A stretch of DNA of 64,000 nt from Marinomonas sp. SBI8L (GTDB taxonomy: Bacteria > Pseudomonadota > Gammaproteobacteria > Pseudomonadales > Marinomonadaceae). This document shows positions 33,401 to 40,188 of the stretch, piece after piece. The notes below the pieces were generated by a model. That model was not told where the DNA came from and ran no database searches. It saw only the letters and a program-made list of their open reading frames with translations. Both the position numbers and the translations under genes were made by a program. The stretch is taken from positions 20,765 through 84,764 of the forward strand of contig NZ_JSEO01000019.1 in assembly GCF_001624705.1 (NCBI RefSeq). The letters are read 5' to 3'. Every line of letters begins with the position of its first letter. The stretch's first letter is position 1.

Positions 33401-34207
33401 ATTTGTATTGATAAAACCAATGCTTTTGATCAGGGAAAGGTAATTGTAGCGTCTCGGGCTATGGCTTTGTATCGTGTTGACCCAATTTGGACGAAAGATA
33501 ATTTAGTCCCTTTATTTGACTGGGACAAGAATGAGAGGGTGGCTAGTATAGTTTGGAACGGCTTTTTATGGGGAGCGAGAATATACCTCCCGCTAATGGA
33601 AGAGTTGAAAGATTCATTTATTGATACAGCAATGAGGCTCCCTTTTTTAGAAGGTGGTGAAAGGAGGTATATAGAATTTTTAATTCATATTTCTTTAGAG
33701 AAAAATGCGATTTTAAACGATAAAGAAGTTCATCTTGTATTTAATAAACTATCGCTTAAGTCCTTAGAAAATGCTGCAAATATTCTAAATCAAATTCTTA
33801 GTGCTTCAGAAAGAAAAGAAGAGCTTTGGAAGAATAGAGTACTCCCTCTATGGAAAAGTGCTTGGCCAAAATCGAAAGATAAGCTGACACCTAAGATCTC
33901 AGACTCATTGATAAGATTTTGTTTAGATTCTGGCGATGAGTTTCCAAATGCCTTTTTGCTGTTGAAAGATTATATTGGAAAAGTTAAACAGCCGGATTAT
34001 GTTATTAGCTTAATGGCCCAGTCGAAAACATCGGAAAAATTTCCAATAGAAACCCTCGAGTTATTAGATCTTATTGTTGATCAAAATAGCAATAGAGCTC
34101 CTTATTCTCTAACAGAAGCTTTAGAGGTATTAGGGAAGTCTAATGGGTTTTGTAATAAATCTCAGTTTAAAAAGTTAATAGAGTTTAACAGACGCTTTGG
34201 ATGCTAG
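30470..34207 (+). CDS. dsr1: SIR2-domain antiphage defence protein, Dsr1-like
   Basis: 1245-residue protein with an N-terminal sirtuin-type NADase domain (about 1-290) and a long C-terminal, mostly helical region without a recognised motif. SIR2 landmarks are FFCGAGISYPADLPGFKGL (25-43), TTNFD (125-129, N127), YLHG (164-167, H166) and FVGYSINDP (213-221). N127 and H166 match the catalytic Asn and His of NAD-cleaving defence sirtuins. No Walker A is present, which argues against the Avs5 (SIR2-STAND) architecture. The length and single-gene layout resemble the defence-associated sirtuins Dsr1/Dsr2, in which phage sensing by the large C-terminal part triggers NAD+ depletion. The gene is AT-rich with many AGA and ATA codons unlike its neighbours, consistent with transfer. 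The start follows GGCAGGGACTT. Family assignment is from memory of sequence resemblance. Confidence 0.75.
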   Translation: MQFVKNGPNIPDELLQAHEDGNVIFFCGAGISYPADLPGFKGLVDKIYLEVGETKNEIESNVYDREQFDSTLDLLERRVVGERQTVRKALLKSLKPNFRKKHALRTHESLLKLSCDNEGMTRLVTTNFDRIFEKVIKQRKLDINSFVAPLLPIPKKSRWDGLVYLHGLIPDKENYSDLNRLVFTSGDFGLAYLTERWASRFVSELFRSYVICFVGYSINDPVLRYMMDALAADRMLGEDLPDAYAFADFKAGNEEVAANEWKAKNVIPILYEDHSKLHDTLDSWAQTYSEGSLGKESIVAKYAMFPPTASTQNDDFAGRVIWALSEPNGLPVKRFSELNPCPHIDWLEIISERRYSKKDLPRLGISTLTEGNSDLSFSLVERPSLPSESIYDSIRSLHYENSNWDRVMSQICNWLLRHLNDPRLVYWLIKYRGELTSSFKSTLERKLSALNKLDDNEKLILQENSPNAIPDDEMLSLWKMLLAGRIHTASNDSRLYNWVGRVKQHGFNTLLKLELRELLAPKISIKKPYSLSTRRYDWELKLTYNLKHDIEKITSLIGPENLAELFDDFQVLLVDALDLAQEMGEADNLIDNSHWDLPSISHHMQNRGYHDWIILIELLRDSWLEVLSKNILLAREKAILWFQKPYPVFKRLALFAASYDQVIAPKQWCDWLCQNDAWWLWDTQTQRETMRLLVLQGENLDQHSQSCLEEAILSGLPRRMFREDLEVSQFQEMNEHTIWLHLAKLDSGGVNLSDNTEAYFKELSSNNPKWELDNKYQKDEFSHWMSGSGDPDYEDKRTYELAPTKKLDLMEWLMESKSNYSFEHGDNWRDVCIEDMSLAFNSLYDLFNGKKFPEHRWNVAFSAWCSDKTIADSWILAAPIIVTFSDDQFVTCIHGIGRWLQAVSKNVTLHAEKFLLLVERVLTIYPESENTGNVATVSSAINHPVGISTEALFNYWFTTGLQDNTKIDGNFSQIFHLICIDKTNAFDQGKVIVASRAMALYRVDPIWTKDNLVPLFDWDKNERVASIVWNGFLWGARIYLPLMEELKDSFIDTAMRLPFLEGGERRYIEFLIHISLEKNAILNDKEVHLVFNKLSLKSLENAANILNQILSASERKEELWKNRVLPLWKSAWPKSKDKLTPKISDSLIRFCLDSGDEFPNAFLLLKDYIGKVKQPDYVISLMAQSKTSEKFPIETLELLDLIVDQNSNRAPYSLTEALEVLGKSNGFCNKSQFKKLIEFNRRFGC

Positions 34208-34213
34208 GGTATT

Positions 34214-34278
34214 ATCTCTTAAAGTAGATCTGGATTGATATTTTAAGAGATCTCAGATAAATTGTCTGAGATCTCTTA
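34214..34278 (+). other. Mutually exclusive hairpins downstream of the sirtuin gene
   Basis: TAAGAGATCTCAGA (34244-34257) pairs perfectly with TCTGAGATCTCTTA (34265-34278), a 14-bp stem with a 7-base loop. The left arm can instead pair with an upstream segment: ATCTCTTAAA (34214-34223) is the exact complement of TTTAAGAGAT (34242-34251). The two stems cannot form together. No T-run follows, so it is not a standard terminator. It lies 37 to 71 bases after the sirtuin stop. Confidence 0.55.
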
Positions 34279-34421
34279 TGTTAGAGTGATTTCCAAAAAA
34301 GAGAAATGTGATTTTGTTTTGGAGTTATCGTCTCTCCGTTTTTATAGCTCCTCTATAATTAGAAAAAATAACGCATAAATCTTAGTGAATGAATTTAAAA
34401 GTAAGAAAGGGTTAATGGAAT

Positions 34422-34925
34422 ATGATCTTTTTGAAGAGTAAAGTTAAAAATATAGCTTTCTTTTTAGGACTTATTACTGCAGTGATAACTTTGTTAGATT
34501 ATACAAATGAATTTTACTTTTGGGCTTCAGGTAATGATTCTGTTTTTACTGAAGATGATAAGTGGGTTGGAAGTTACAAGTGTATCGGCTCAGAAAGGAT
34601 TCACCTTGAATTGTATACAAAAGAAGTGGTAGAGAAAAATGGCGAATTTAATTTAACGATGGAAGCGGCATTTTCTGAAAAGGATCGATTTGATGGAGCC
34701 ACACTTAGACACGGAAGTTTTGAAGTTTCAGGTAAATATTTTCCAAGAAGTGGTAATGTTGATTTAAAACCTTTAGGACCAGATGATTTTATTGTAAAAC
34801 CTAAGAGTTCGTATACAACAATTGGCTTTATAGGGAAGGTAACTTCGAATAAAATTAATGGGAGTGTTTGGAATCCTGATGGGTATCAAGGATGTAAGGA
34901 CTTTAGAGTAAACAAGTTAATTTAA
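34422..34925 (+). CDS. Small membrane-anchored protein of unknown function
   Basis: I do not recognise a family. The 167-residue product has a lysine-containing N-terminus and one hydrophobic helix (about 11-26, IAFFLGLITAVITLL), so it is probably anchored in the inner membrane by an uncleaved helix. The remainder (45-167) reads as a beta-rich soluble domain with two cysteines, C54 in WVGSYKCIG and C158 in GYQGCKDF, positioned to form a disulfide if periplasmic. The composition is AT-rich like the sirtuin gene 214 bases upstream, on the same strand. A weak ribosome-binding site (AAAGGG) is 11 bases away. It may be a partner or passenger of the defence gene; this is inference. Confidence 0.6.
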   Translation: MIFLKSKVKNIAFFLGLITAVITLLDYTNEFYFWASGNDSVFTEDDKWVGSYKCIGSERIHLELYTKEVVEKNGEFNLTMEAAFSEKDRFDGATLRHGSFEVSGKYFPRSGNVDLKPLGPDDFIVKPKSSYTTIGFIGKVTSNKINGSVWNPDGYQGCKDFRVNKLI

Positions 34926-34974
34926 ACTTCTCATTTACTTTTTTACCTGAGTGAAACTTGATAACTGTGATTGT

Positions 34975-35133
34975 TCATTTGTCATAATAAAACCAGTTAT
35001 TAATATCTTCAATGATGCTTGAATATTGACCGTTAAATACTTTCAACTTTGCTTTGTCAAAGTCCTGTAGGTATTGAACCAATATCCGACAGGGTATTGT
35101 TTTTTTTATTACTAATGAGGAATTAAGAGCAAG
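34975..35133 (-). pseudogene. Decayed 3' fragment of a GntR/FCD regulator
   Basis: Read on the minus strand the open frame contains VQYLQDFDKAKLKVFNG, which aligns with SYLQDFTKAQLEAFKSTN, the C-terminus of the complete GntR regulator 600 bases to the right. Nucleotide resemblance is visible too (CAAAGTCCTGTAGGTA versus TAAAGTCCTGCAGGTA on the plus strand). The frame has no start codon and is cut by a stop at 35134-35136 next to the thioesterase gene. It continues about 20 residues past the intact protein's end. It is best read as the remnant of a second, related regulator or of a duplication. Confidence 0.6.
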
Positions 35134-35138
35134 CTAAG

Positions 35139-35603
35139 CTAATCAGGCTTTCTCTCCACCGCCACATAAGCCCCTTTCAGTGTCATAGCGACCTGATCAC
35201 CTTGTTTGACCTCGATTTCTAGGTTGAGGCGACCACGACCTTTGTTGTCGAGGAAAGACATAAATGTGGTTAAGTCTGTTTCATCCGGAAGGCAAGTCTC
35301 GGCATAAAAATCATCTGTGATAGGGGCGAGATAGTTGATCTGGCTATCTCGGATCATAACATCACAATCTCGACCTTGTTCACGTAGGTAGAGAGTAACC
35401 AGCGCCCAACCACATAAGGTTGCAACCGTAGAAAGAGAACCACCAAAGCCCGTACCTTTATCATTCACATTAGGTGTTAATGCCGCTGGCATTTGCAGTG
35501 ACTGACCATCATAAACAAGATCACCAAAGCCCATATGATTAATCAGCGGAATTTGTCCTTTTAGCCAAATAAGAAACTCGTCGGCGGTTTGCTGCTGGGT
35601 CAT
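35139..35603 (-). CDS. Thioesterase domain protein, YiiD C-terminal type (hotdog fold)
   Basis: 154-residue protein resembling the putative thioesterase domain found at the C-terminus of E. coli YiiD. The core NVNDKGTGFGGSLSTVATLCGWA provides the hotdog helix, and VMIRDSQINYLAPITDDFYAE is the following strand region. No partner acyltransferase domain is fused here, unlike YiiD. It would hydrolyse an acyl-CoA or similar thioester; the substrate is unknown. It is the last gene of the minus-strand run, 56 bases after the GntR regulator, and may belong to that catabolic operon or simply lie next to it. Confidence 0.7.
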   Translation of the reverse strand: MTQQQTADEFLIWLKGQIPLINHMGFGDLVYDGQSLQMPAALTPNVNDKGTGFGGSLSTVATLCGWALVTLYLREQGRDCDVMIRDSQINYLAPITDDFYAETCLPDETDLTTFMSFLDNKGRGRLNLEIEVKQGDQVAMTLKGAYVAVERKPD

Positions 35604-35659
35604 ATTCGTCTCCGTGAATTATCTTGGTGAAATTGAGTTTGTAGGCTAAGTGCTATCAA

Positions 35660-36319
35660 TTAATTGGTGGACTTGAAGGCTTCTAACTGAGCTTTAGTAA
35701 AGTCCTGCAGGTAGCTAATTAATTCTGCCGATGCATTCAAGGCCGTGTCTTTATCCGAGAGAAGTAGGGCGTTCATCTGTCTGATATAAAGGTCTGTACA
35801 GTAGGCTTGGTCCTTCGCTGTGGCGTAGTAGCACCAAAAGCGTCGTGAGAGCGCTTGGGTGGTTTTGATCGAGGCAAGAATAAATTCATTTTTAGAAGAT
35901 TGAGCCAAGATATGGTGCATTTGGCGTAAGACATCCATAAAACCATTTCTGTCTTCAGCATCGAGCTGGGTGAGGGTCATGATGACTTTTTCCACTTCCC
36001 TCTTGTCAGCTTCGTTCATTCTATCAATGGCTTTATCAATACATAGACTTTCAATTAGAGATCTTGGCTCCAGCAGTTTGAGCATAGTCATAGGATTAAG
36101 CTCAGGAATGACAACGCCAGCACGGGATAAGCGGACTAGGTTTTCATTGGCCAGCTTCATCAAGGCTTCTCGTACCGGTGTACGACCTAAGTTGAGAAAC
36201 TCACTGATTTCGGTTTCTGTCATAACAGAGCCCGGTTCAATGAGGCAATCGACAATTGCTTCTTCTAACTTCTCTGCTGCAACTTCTGCTTTCGTTCTTT
36301 TCTCTAACGGGTTGTGCAT
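35660..36319 (-). CDS. GntR-family regulator, FCD (FadR) subfamily
   Basis: 219-residue transcription factor. The N-terminal winged helix-turn-helix (about 10-75) includes IEPGSVMTETEISEFLNLGR followed by TPVREALMKLANENLVRL, the GntR pattern. The C-terminal helical FCD effector domain (about 85-215) is less conserved; MHHILAQSSKN and FWCYYATAKD lie where metal and ligand residues usually sit. Its start overlaps the end of the enolase-family gene by 16 bases, so it is co-transcribed with the operon and is the likely local regulator. Two palindromes upstream of the first operon gene are candidate operators. FCD regulators typically sense organic acids or acyl compounds. Confidence 0.85.
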   Translation of the reverse strand: MHNPLEKRTKAEVAAEKLEEAIVDCLIEPGSVMTETEISEFLNLGRTPVREALMKLANENLVRLSRAGVVIPELNPMTMLKLLEPRSLIESLCIDKAIDRMNEADKREVEKVIMTLTQLDAEDRNGFMDVLRQMHHILAQSSKNEFILASIKTTQALSRRFWCYYATAKDQAYCTDLYIRQMNALLLSDKDTALNASAELISYLQDFTKAQLEAFKSTN

Positions 36320-37443
36320 GATTGAATAATATCCCAGTTTAGCTTAATGCCAAGGCCATCTTGTTCTTTATCTATTGTAACCATGCCATCCTGATCAATG
36401 CTATAAGGATTTTTGATTAGGTGTTGGCGCAACAGAGATGGGCTGGTGGAATATTCAAGAGGCTCTTGTTTGTTCTGGGTTGATAAAAAGTGGCTGTTTA
36501 CTGCAATTGTGATGTCTGTGTTATAGGCATGAGGCACGATACGTTTGTTCTGTTTATTCATTAAACCTCTTAGCTTGATGACTTCGCTGACTCCTCCGAA
36601 TAGGGTGATATCCGGTTGAGCGATATCAAATGACTGTTTTTCTAAATAGGGTAGAAACTCTTTGCAGGTTGTCATGCCAAGGTCACCGACGCCTATCGGA
36701 ATATGAGTTAGCTGCTTTAAGGCAATGTGATCTTCAAGGTTTTCTAAGTTAAATGGCGCTTCTATCCATTTAAAATCTAATGCCTCTAAGGTACTAAGGA
36801 AGGGTTTTAATTGTGCTAACGAATTGAATTCTAGTGCCACATCTAGCATTAATTCTATATCTCGACCAACTAGGTGTCTCAGATAATTAAGGTTGGATCG
36901 CGTTTTATCAAAGTTGCTCCACCAAGGCTCAACACAAATTTTAATTCGCTTCATACCTTTTTCTAACAAGGGCATGATTTGAGCTTTGATGCCGTCTTCG
37001 GTATCCGCTAAAGGGTAAATGGTGGCATAGGCAGGTAATCTTTTATGCTTACGTTCACCAAAGTAATGATGTAATGGGACTTTATTGAGGCGTGAAAATA
37101 GGTCCCAAATAGCAATATCAAGCGCACTAATAGCGTGAATAACAGCGCCATTACGTCCATGCCAATAACTACCTTGATACATTTTTTGCCAAAGACGTTT
37201 TGGGTCATCTAGGGCTTCGCCTATTAACAAAGCGGCAAGACCTTGAGATAGATGGTTATAGCTTGGCGCTTCAATGAGAGCTTTAATTATTTGCGGAGGC
37301 GAGTCGCTTTCACCTATGCCATACATGCCATTGTCTGCTGTAACAACAACCACAACATTTTGGTAGCTACCCTCAAAACGAACAAAGTCCGCTTGAGGGT
37401 CTTGTAAGCAATAAACGTCAATTTTCTCGATACGATTTAGCAT
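36304..37443 (-). CDS. Enolase-superfamily enzyme, mandelate racemase subgroup, atypical KxC motif
   Basis: 379-residue protein with the N-terminal capping domain and TIM-barrel of the mandelate racemase/muconate lactonising group. Metal ligands by position are D201 (MLDVA), E228 (WIEAP) and D254 (GVGDLG, where most members have Glu). The His-Asp dyad of the MR subgroup is present: D278 in QPDIT and H305 in VPHAY. The usual KxK catalytic motif at the end of strand 2 reads K168-I-C170, so the second lysine is a cysteine. Enzymes of this group abstract an alpha proton from a carboxylate, giving dehydration or racemisation. The substrate is unknown. It lies 9 bases downstream of the next enolase-family gene. 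Confidence 0.8.
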   Translation of the reverse strand: MLNRIEKIDVYCLQDPQADFVRFEGSYQNVVVVVTADNGMYGIGESDSPPQIIKALIEAPSYNHLSQGLAALLIGEALDDPKRLWQKMYQGSYWHGRNGAVIHAISALDIAIWDLFSRLNKVPLHHYFGERKHKRLPAYATIYPLADTEDGIKAQIMPLLEKGMKRIKICVEPWWSNFDKTRSNLNYLRHLVGRDIELMLDVALEFNSLAQLKPFLSTLEALDFKWIEAPFNLENLEDHIALKQLTHIPIGVGDLGMTTCKEFLPYLEKQSFDIAQPDITLFGGVSEVIKLRGLMNKQNKRIVPHAYNTDITIAVNSHFLSTQNKQEPLEYSTSPSLLRQHLIKNPYSIDQDGMVTIDKEQDGLGIKLNWDIIQSCTTR

Positions 37444-37452
37444 GAACTTAAC

Positions 37453-38577
37453 CTAAAGATTGAACTCTTTGCGTTGATAAATGAAAGGCTCGATCTGCTC
37501 CCAATCTAACTCTACTCCTAACCCTGCTTTAGTTGGGGCTTGGATATAACCATCTGTATCAGGTCTAAATACTTGTTTAGCACCAAACTCATATTTCTCA
37601 TAAGGGGCAGCTTGTTCAAAATAATGGCAGTTATTGTGGGCTAGCATAATATGAAGGTTAGCCGCTTGAGTTAGGGTATAACCCCATGACTGCACTTCCG
37701 CTATTCGGTTTAGCTCTTTGGTAAATTGCATCACTTTATTGGCATTAGTAAAGCCGCCAATACTAGTAACATCAAAACGGCTTCTATCCCAGCAACCTTC
37801 TTTCAAACCATACTCAATAAGTGAAGGGTGAGGGAGGCTATTACCGCCGCTGATAACATCTAAATTAAGACGTGAAACCAATACCTGATAGCCAGTGAAG
37901 TCTGAATCAGGCAGGGGCTCTTCGAAGAATTCCCACTCGTATTCATCAAGTAGTTGCCCCATTTTAATGGCTTCTTCTAGGCTGTAATTGGCGTCAACAT
38001 CAAGGCTCCAACCAATGTTTTTACTGCCAAACTCAGCTTGTAGCGCTTCAACTAGCTCTCTATCGGTTTGATAAACACAAGGGGGATGAATTTTAATGGC
38101 GTTAAAGCCTTGTGCTAGCATCTCGTGGCAATAATCTAGGTATGCCTCTATGGTGCTGAATACAGGGCTAGACGCATAAGCACGGACTTTTTCTTGTTCT
38201 GCTCCTAGCATCTTATAGATAGGCAAACCTAATGATTTGGCTTTTGCATCATGTAATGCAATATCAAATAAGGAGCTGGAAATATGCTTGAGTGGTACAT
38301 ACTTAGCTTGCATATCTTGATGGATTTCAGGAATTTCATCTAGATGACGGCCCAGAATAAAAGGTGACATCAAGGACGCACTATGAAATGCGGTTTGGTC
38401 GAACTCATGCTCAGTGTAAGTCGTAAGGCCAGCAATACCTTCTAGACCATTATCAAAAGTAAGACGAGTTACTATCATTGCTTCACTCATAGGCCCTAGA
38501 AAAGAAGACCAACTGATCTTCTTTCCATTTGGGCCTATCGCGAAAAGCTCAATTTTTTTCACAATAGGCGCAGACAT
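37453..38577 (-). CDS. Second enolase-superfamily enzyme with divergent active site
   Basis: 374-residue protein of the same superfamily but only distantly similar to its neighbour. The strand-2 motif is K162-I-H164 (GFNAIKIH). Metal positions are D195 (LDVDANY), E219 (FFEEPLP) and N246 (SGGNSLP, usually Glu). D269 is present (RFDVTSIGG), but the usual dyad histidine after strand 7 is absent: the segment reads VQSWGY. It may act on a related carboxylate by a different acid-base pair, or bind one without full catalysis. It starts within two bases of the BCCT transporter stop, and so is tightly co-translated. Confidence 0.75.
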   Translation of the reverse strand: MSAPIVKKIELFAIGPNGKKISWSSFLGPMSEAMIVTRLTFDNGLEGIAGLTTYTEHEFDQTAFHSASLMSPFILGRHLDEIPEIHQDMQAKYVPLKHISSSLFDIALHDAKAKSLGLPIYKMLGAEQEKVRAYASSPVFSTIEAYLDYCHEMLAQGFNAIKIHPPCVYQTDRELVEALQAEFGSKNIGWSLDVDANYSLEEAIKMGQLLDEYEWEFFEEPLPDSDFTGYQVLVSRLNLDVISGGNSLPHPSLIEYGLKEGCWDRSRFDVTSIGGFTNANKVMQFTKELNRIAEVQSWGYTLTQAANLHIMLAHNNCHYFEQAAPYEKYEFGAKQVFRPDTDGYIQAPTKAGLGVELDWEQIEPFIYQRKEFNL

Positions 38578-38578
38578 A

Positions 38579-40132
38579 TTAGGCGTTATCCTCTTTGATA
38601 TATTTGCTGGTGGTGATCATCATAAGTACTAAGATTCCCATAACAGGTAAACCAACCAATACGGATGCAGTTTGCATACTTTTTAGCCCACCTAGGAACA
38701 TTAAAGTCAGTGGTAATACGGCGATAGCAAAACACCAGAATAGTCGATTAGAGCGTTCTGGCTCTTGACCTTCACCTAACTCTTTTGTTGTTGCACATGC
38801 CATCACGTAAGCAGCTGAGTCAAAGGTTGTCGCAAGTAGTACTATGCCAGAAGCCGCTAGAGCAATAAGGACTAAGCCACTCGCTGGTAAGGTTTTAAAG
38901 AGTTCGATAATGGCAACAGCAACGCCTTTTGTATTGACCAGTTCAGACATAGGAAGTATGCCTTCCATTTGTAGATTAATACCGTATCCGCCTAGAACTA
39001 TGTAGAAAAGGGCACAACCAGAAGAGCCATAAACTAGCATACCAAAGATAACTTCACGGATAGTACGACCACGAGAAATACGAGTAACAAACATACCCAT
39101 GAATGGTGCGTACGCTACCCACCAGGCCCAATAGAAAACAGTCCAAGCTTGAGGGAAACCACTCTTCTCGACACTGTCAGTCCAAGTGCTCATCTTGATA
39201 TAGTTTTCAGCCATATAGCCTAAAGAATCCATGCCTAAACCTAGGATGAATTTTGTTGGCCCTACGACAAATACATAAGCAACAATGGCAAGCGTTAATA
39301 GCGTTGAGAAAGTACTAAGGCGTTTAATGCCTTGAGAAAGACCAAGACCGCTACTTACAGAGAAAATTGCAGTACAAATAAGAATGACAGAGATGTCCAT
39401 ATAAGTGCCGCCGGCTACTCCTAAGACTTCTGCTAAAGCATTGCTTATCATAGGGGTGCCTAGGCCAAGAGAGGTGGCTGCTGCACCTAATACCCCAAAG
39501 ATGAAGGTGTAATTGATAATGGTACCAAGAGGCCCGTCGACAAGGTCACCTAATGCGCCACGGCATGATTCACTCACCTTATAGATGTGTTTTTGACGCA
39601 CATAATAAATATATGAGATAGCAATTGTCGGCACACAGTAAAGTGCCCATGCAGTCGGGCCCCAATGGAATATGCCGTAGCCTTGCGCCACTGTGTACAT
39701 TTCAGTGGTTTTAGCTTCGATACCAAAAGGAGTCCAAGCATAATGGTAACCCCATTCAGTGCCGCCCCAAAGTAAAAGACCCGAAGCAATACCAGCAAGA
39801 AAAACCATGGCTCCCCATGCACCTTTCGAAAACTCCGCTTCTGCATTTTTATCTGCACTTAGCTTGATATTGCCATGGCGAGAAAAAGCCAATGCCAATA
39901 AGAAAATAAGTGCACCAAGGCCTATGCCGAGAAAAGCAAAATCAAAGCTGTTTGTCATCCATTTAAAAAGCGCATTGATGGTTGTTTTAGCAGACTCTGG
40001 GAAGAGAATAATAGGTAATGCCATAGCAACAATGATCATTAAACTAATGACCTGCATTCTGCGATCGGTTTCAACGCTCGCAGTTTGAGTTTGGGTGTTT
40101 GATGCCCCGAGGTTTTGAGAAGACACGCTCAT
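38579..40132 (-). CDS. BCCT-family transporter (betaine/carnitine/choline type)
   Basis: 517-residue inner-membrane transporter with about twelve helices. The family signature around helix 8 is present: FYWAWWVAYAPFMGMFVTRISRGRTIREV. The glycine-rich helix 3 segment is GIASGLLLWGGTEWGYHYAW, which is related to but not identical with the choline/betaine carriers. BCCT proteins take up quaternary ammonium or related compounds, using sodium or proton gradients or by exchange (CaiT). Its place between an FAD oxidoreductase and two enolase-family enzymes suggests it imports the operon's substrate rather than serving osmoprotection. The soluble N- and C-terminal extensions are short, with no long regulatory tail like that of BetP. 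Confidence 0.9.
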   Translation of the reverse strand: MSVSSQNLGASNTQTQTASVETDRRMQVISLMIIVAMALPIILFPESAKTTINALFKWMTNSFDFAFLGIGLGALIFLLALAFSRHGNIKLSADKNAEAEFSKGAWGAMVFLAGIASGLLLWGGTEWGYHYAWTPFGIEAKTTEMYTVAQGYGIFHWGPTAWALYCVPTIAISYIYYVRQKHIYKVSESCRGALGDLVDGPLGTIINYTFIFGVLGAAATSLGLGTPMISNALAEVLGVAGGTYMDISVILICTAIFSVSSGLGLSQGIKRLSTFSTLLTLAIVAYVFVVGPTKFILGLGMDSLGYMAENYIKMSTWTDSVEKSGFPQAWTVFYWAWWVAYAPFMGMFVTRISRGRTIREVIFGMLVYGSSGCALFYIVLGGYGINLQMEGILPMSELVNTKGVAVAIIELFKTLPASGLVLIALAASGIVLLATTFDSAAYVMACATTKELGEGQEPERSNRLFWCFAIAVLPLTLMFLGGLKSMQTASVLVGLPVMGILVLMMITTSKYIKEDNA

Positions 40133-40188
40133 AATTTTTCCAACATATTGTTATTATTTAGTGGTTACCCTGACTGGCTTGGAAAGCG

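Noticed and set aside
30470-34207. Assignment of the sirtuin as Avs5 or another STAND-type NTPase
   Set aside because: No Walker A (GxxxxGK[ST]) or Walker B is visible after the SIR2 domain.
34244-34278. Hairpin after the sirtuin gene as an intrinsic terminator
   Set aside because: The stem is strong, but no T-run follows; kept only as a structured element.
34422-34925. Small protein as a toxin, antitoxin or phage immunity protein
   Set aside because: There is a membrane helix, but no family resemblance that I can defend; left as unknown.
30290-35138. Prophage, transposon or integron origin of the accessory insert
   Set aside because: No integrase, transposase, terminal inverted repeats, tRNA or attachment-like direct repeats were seen at the edges.
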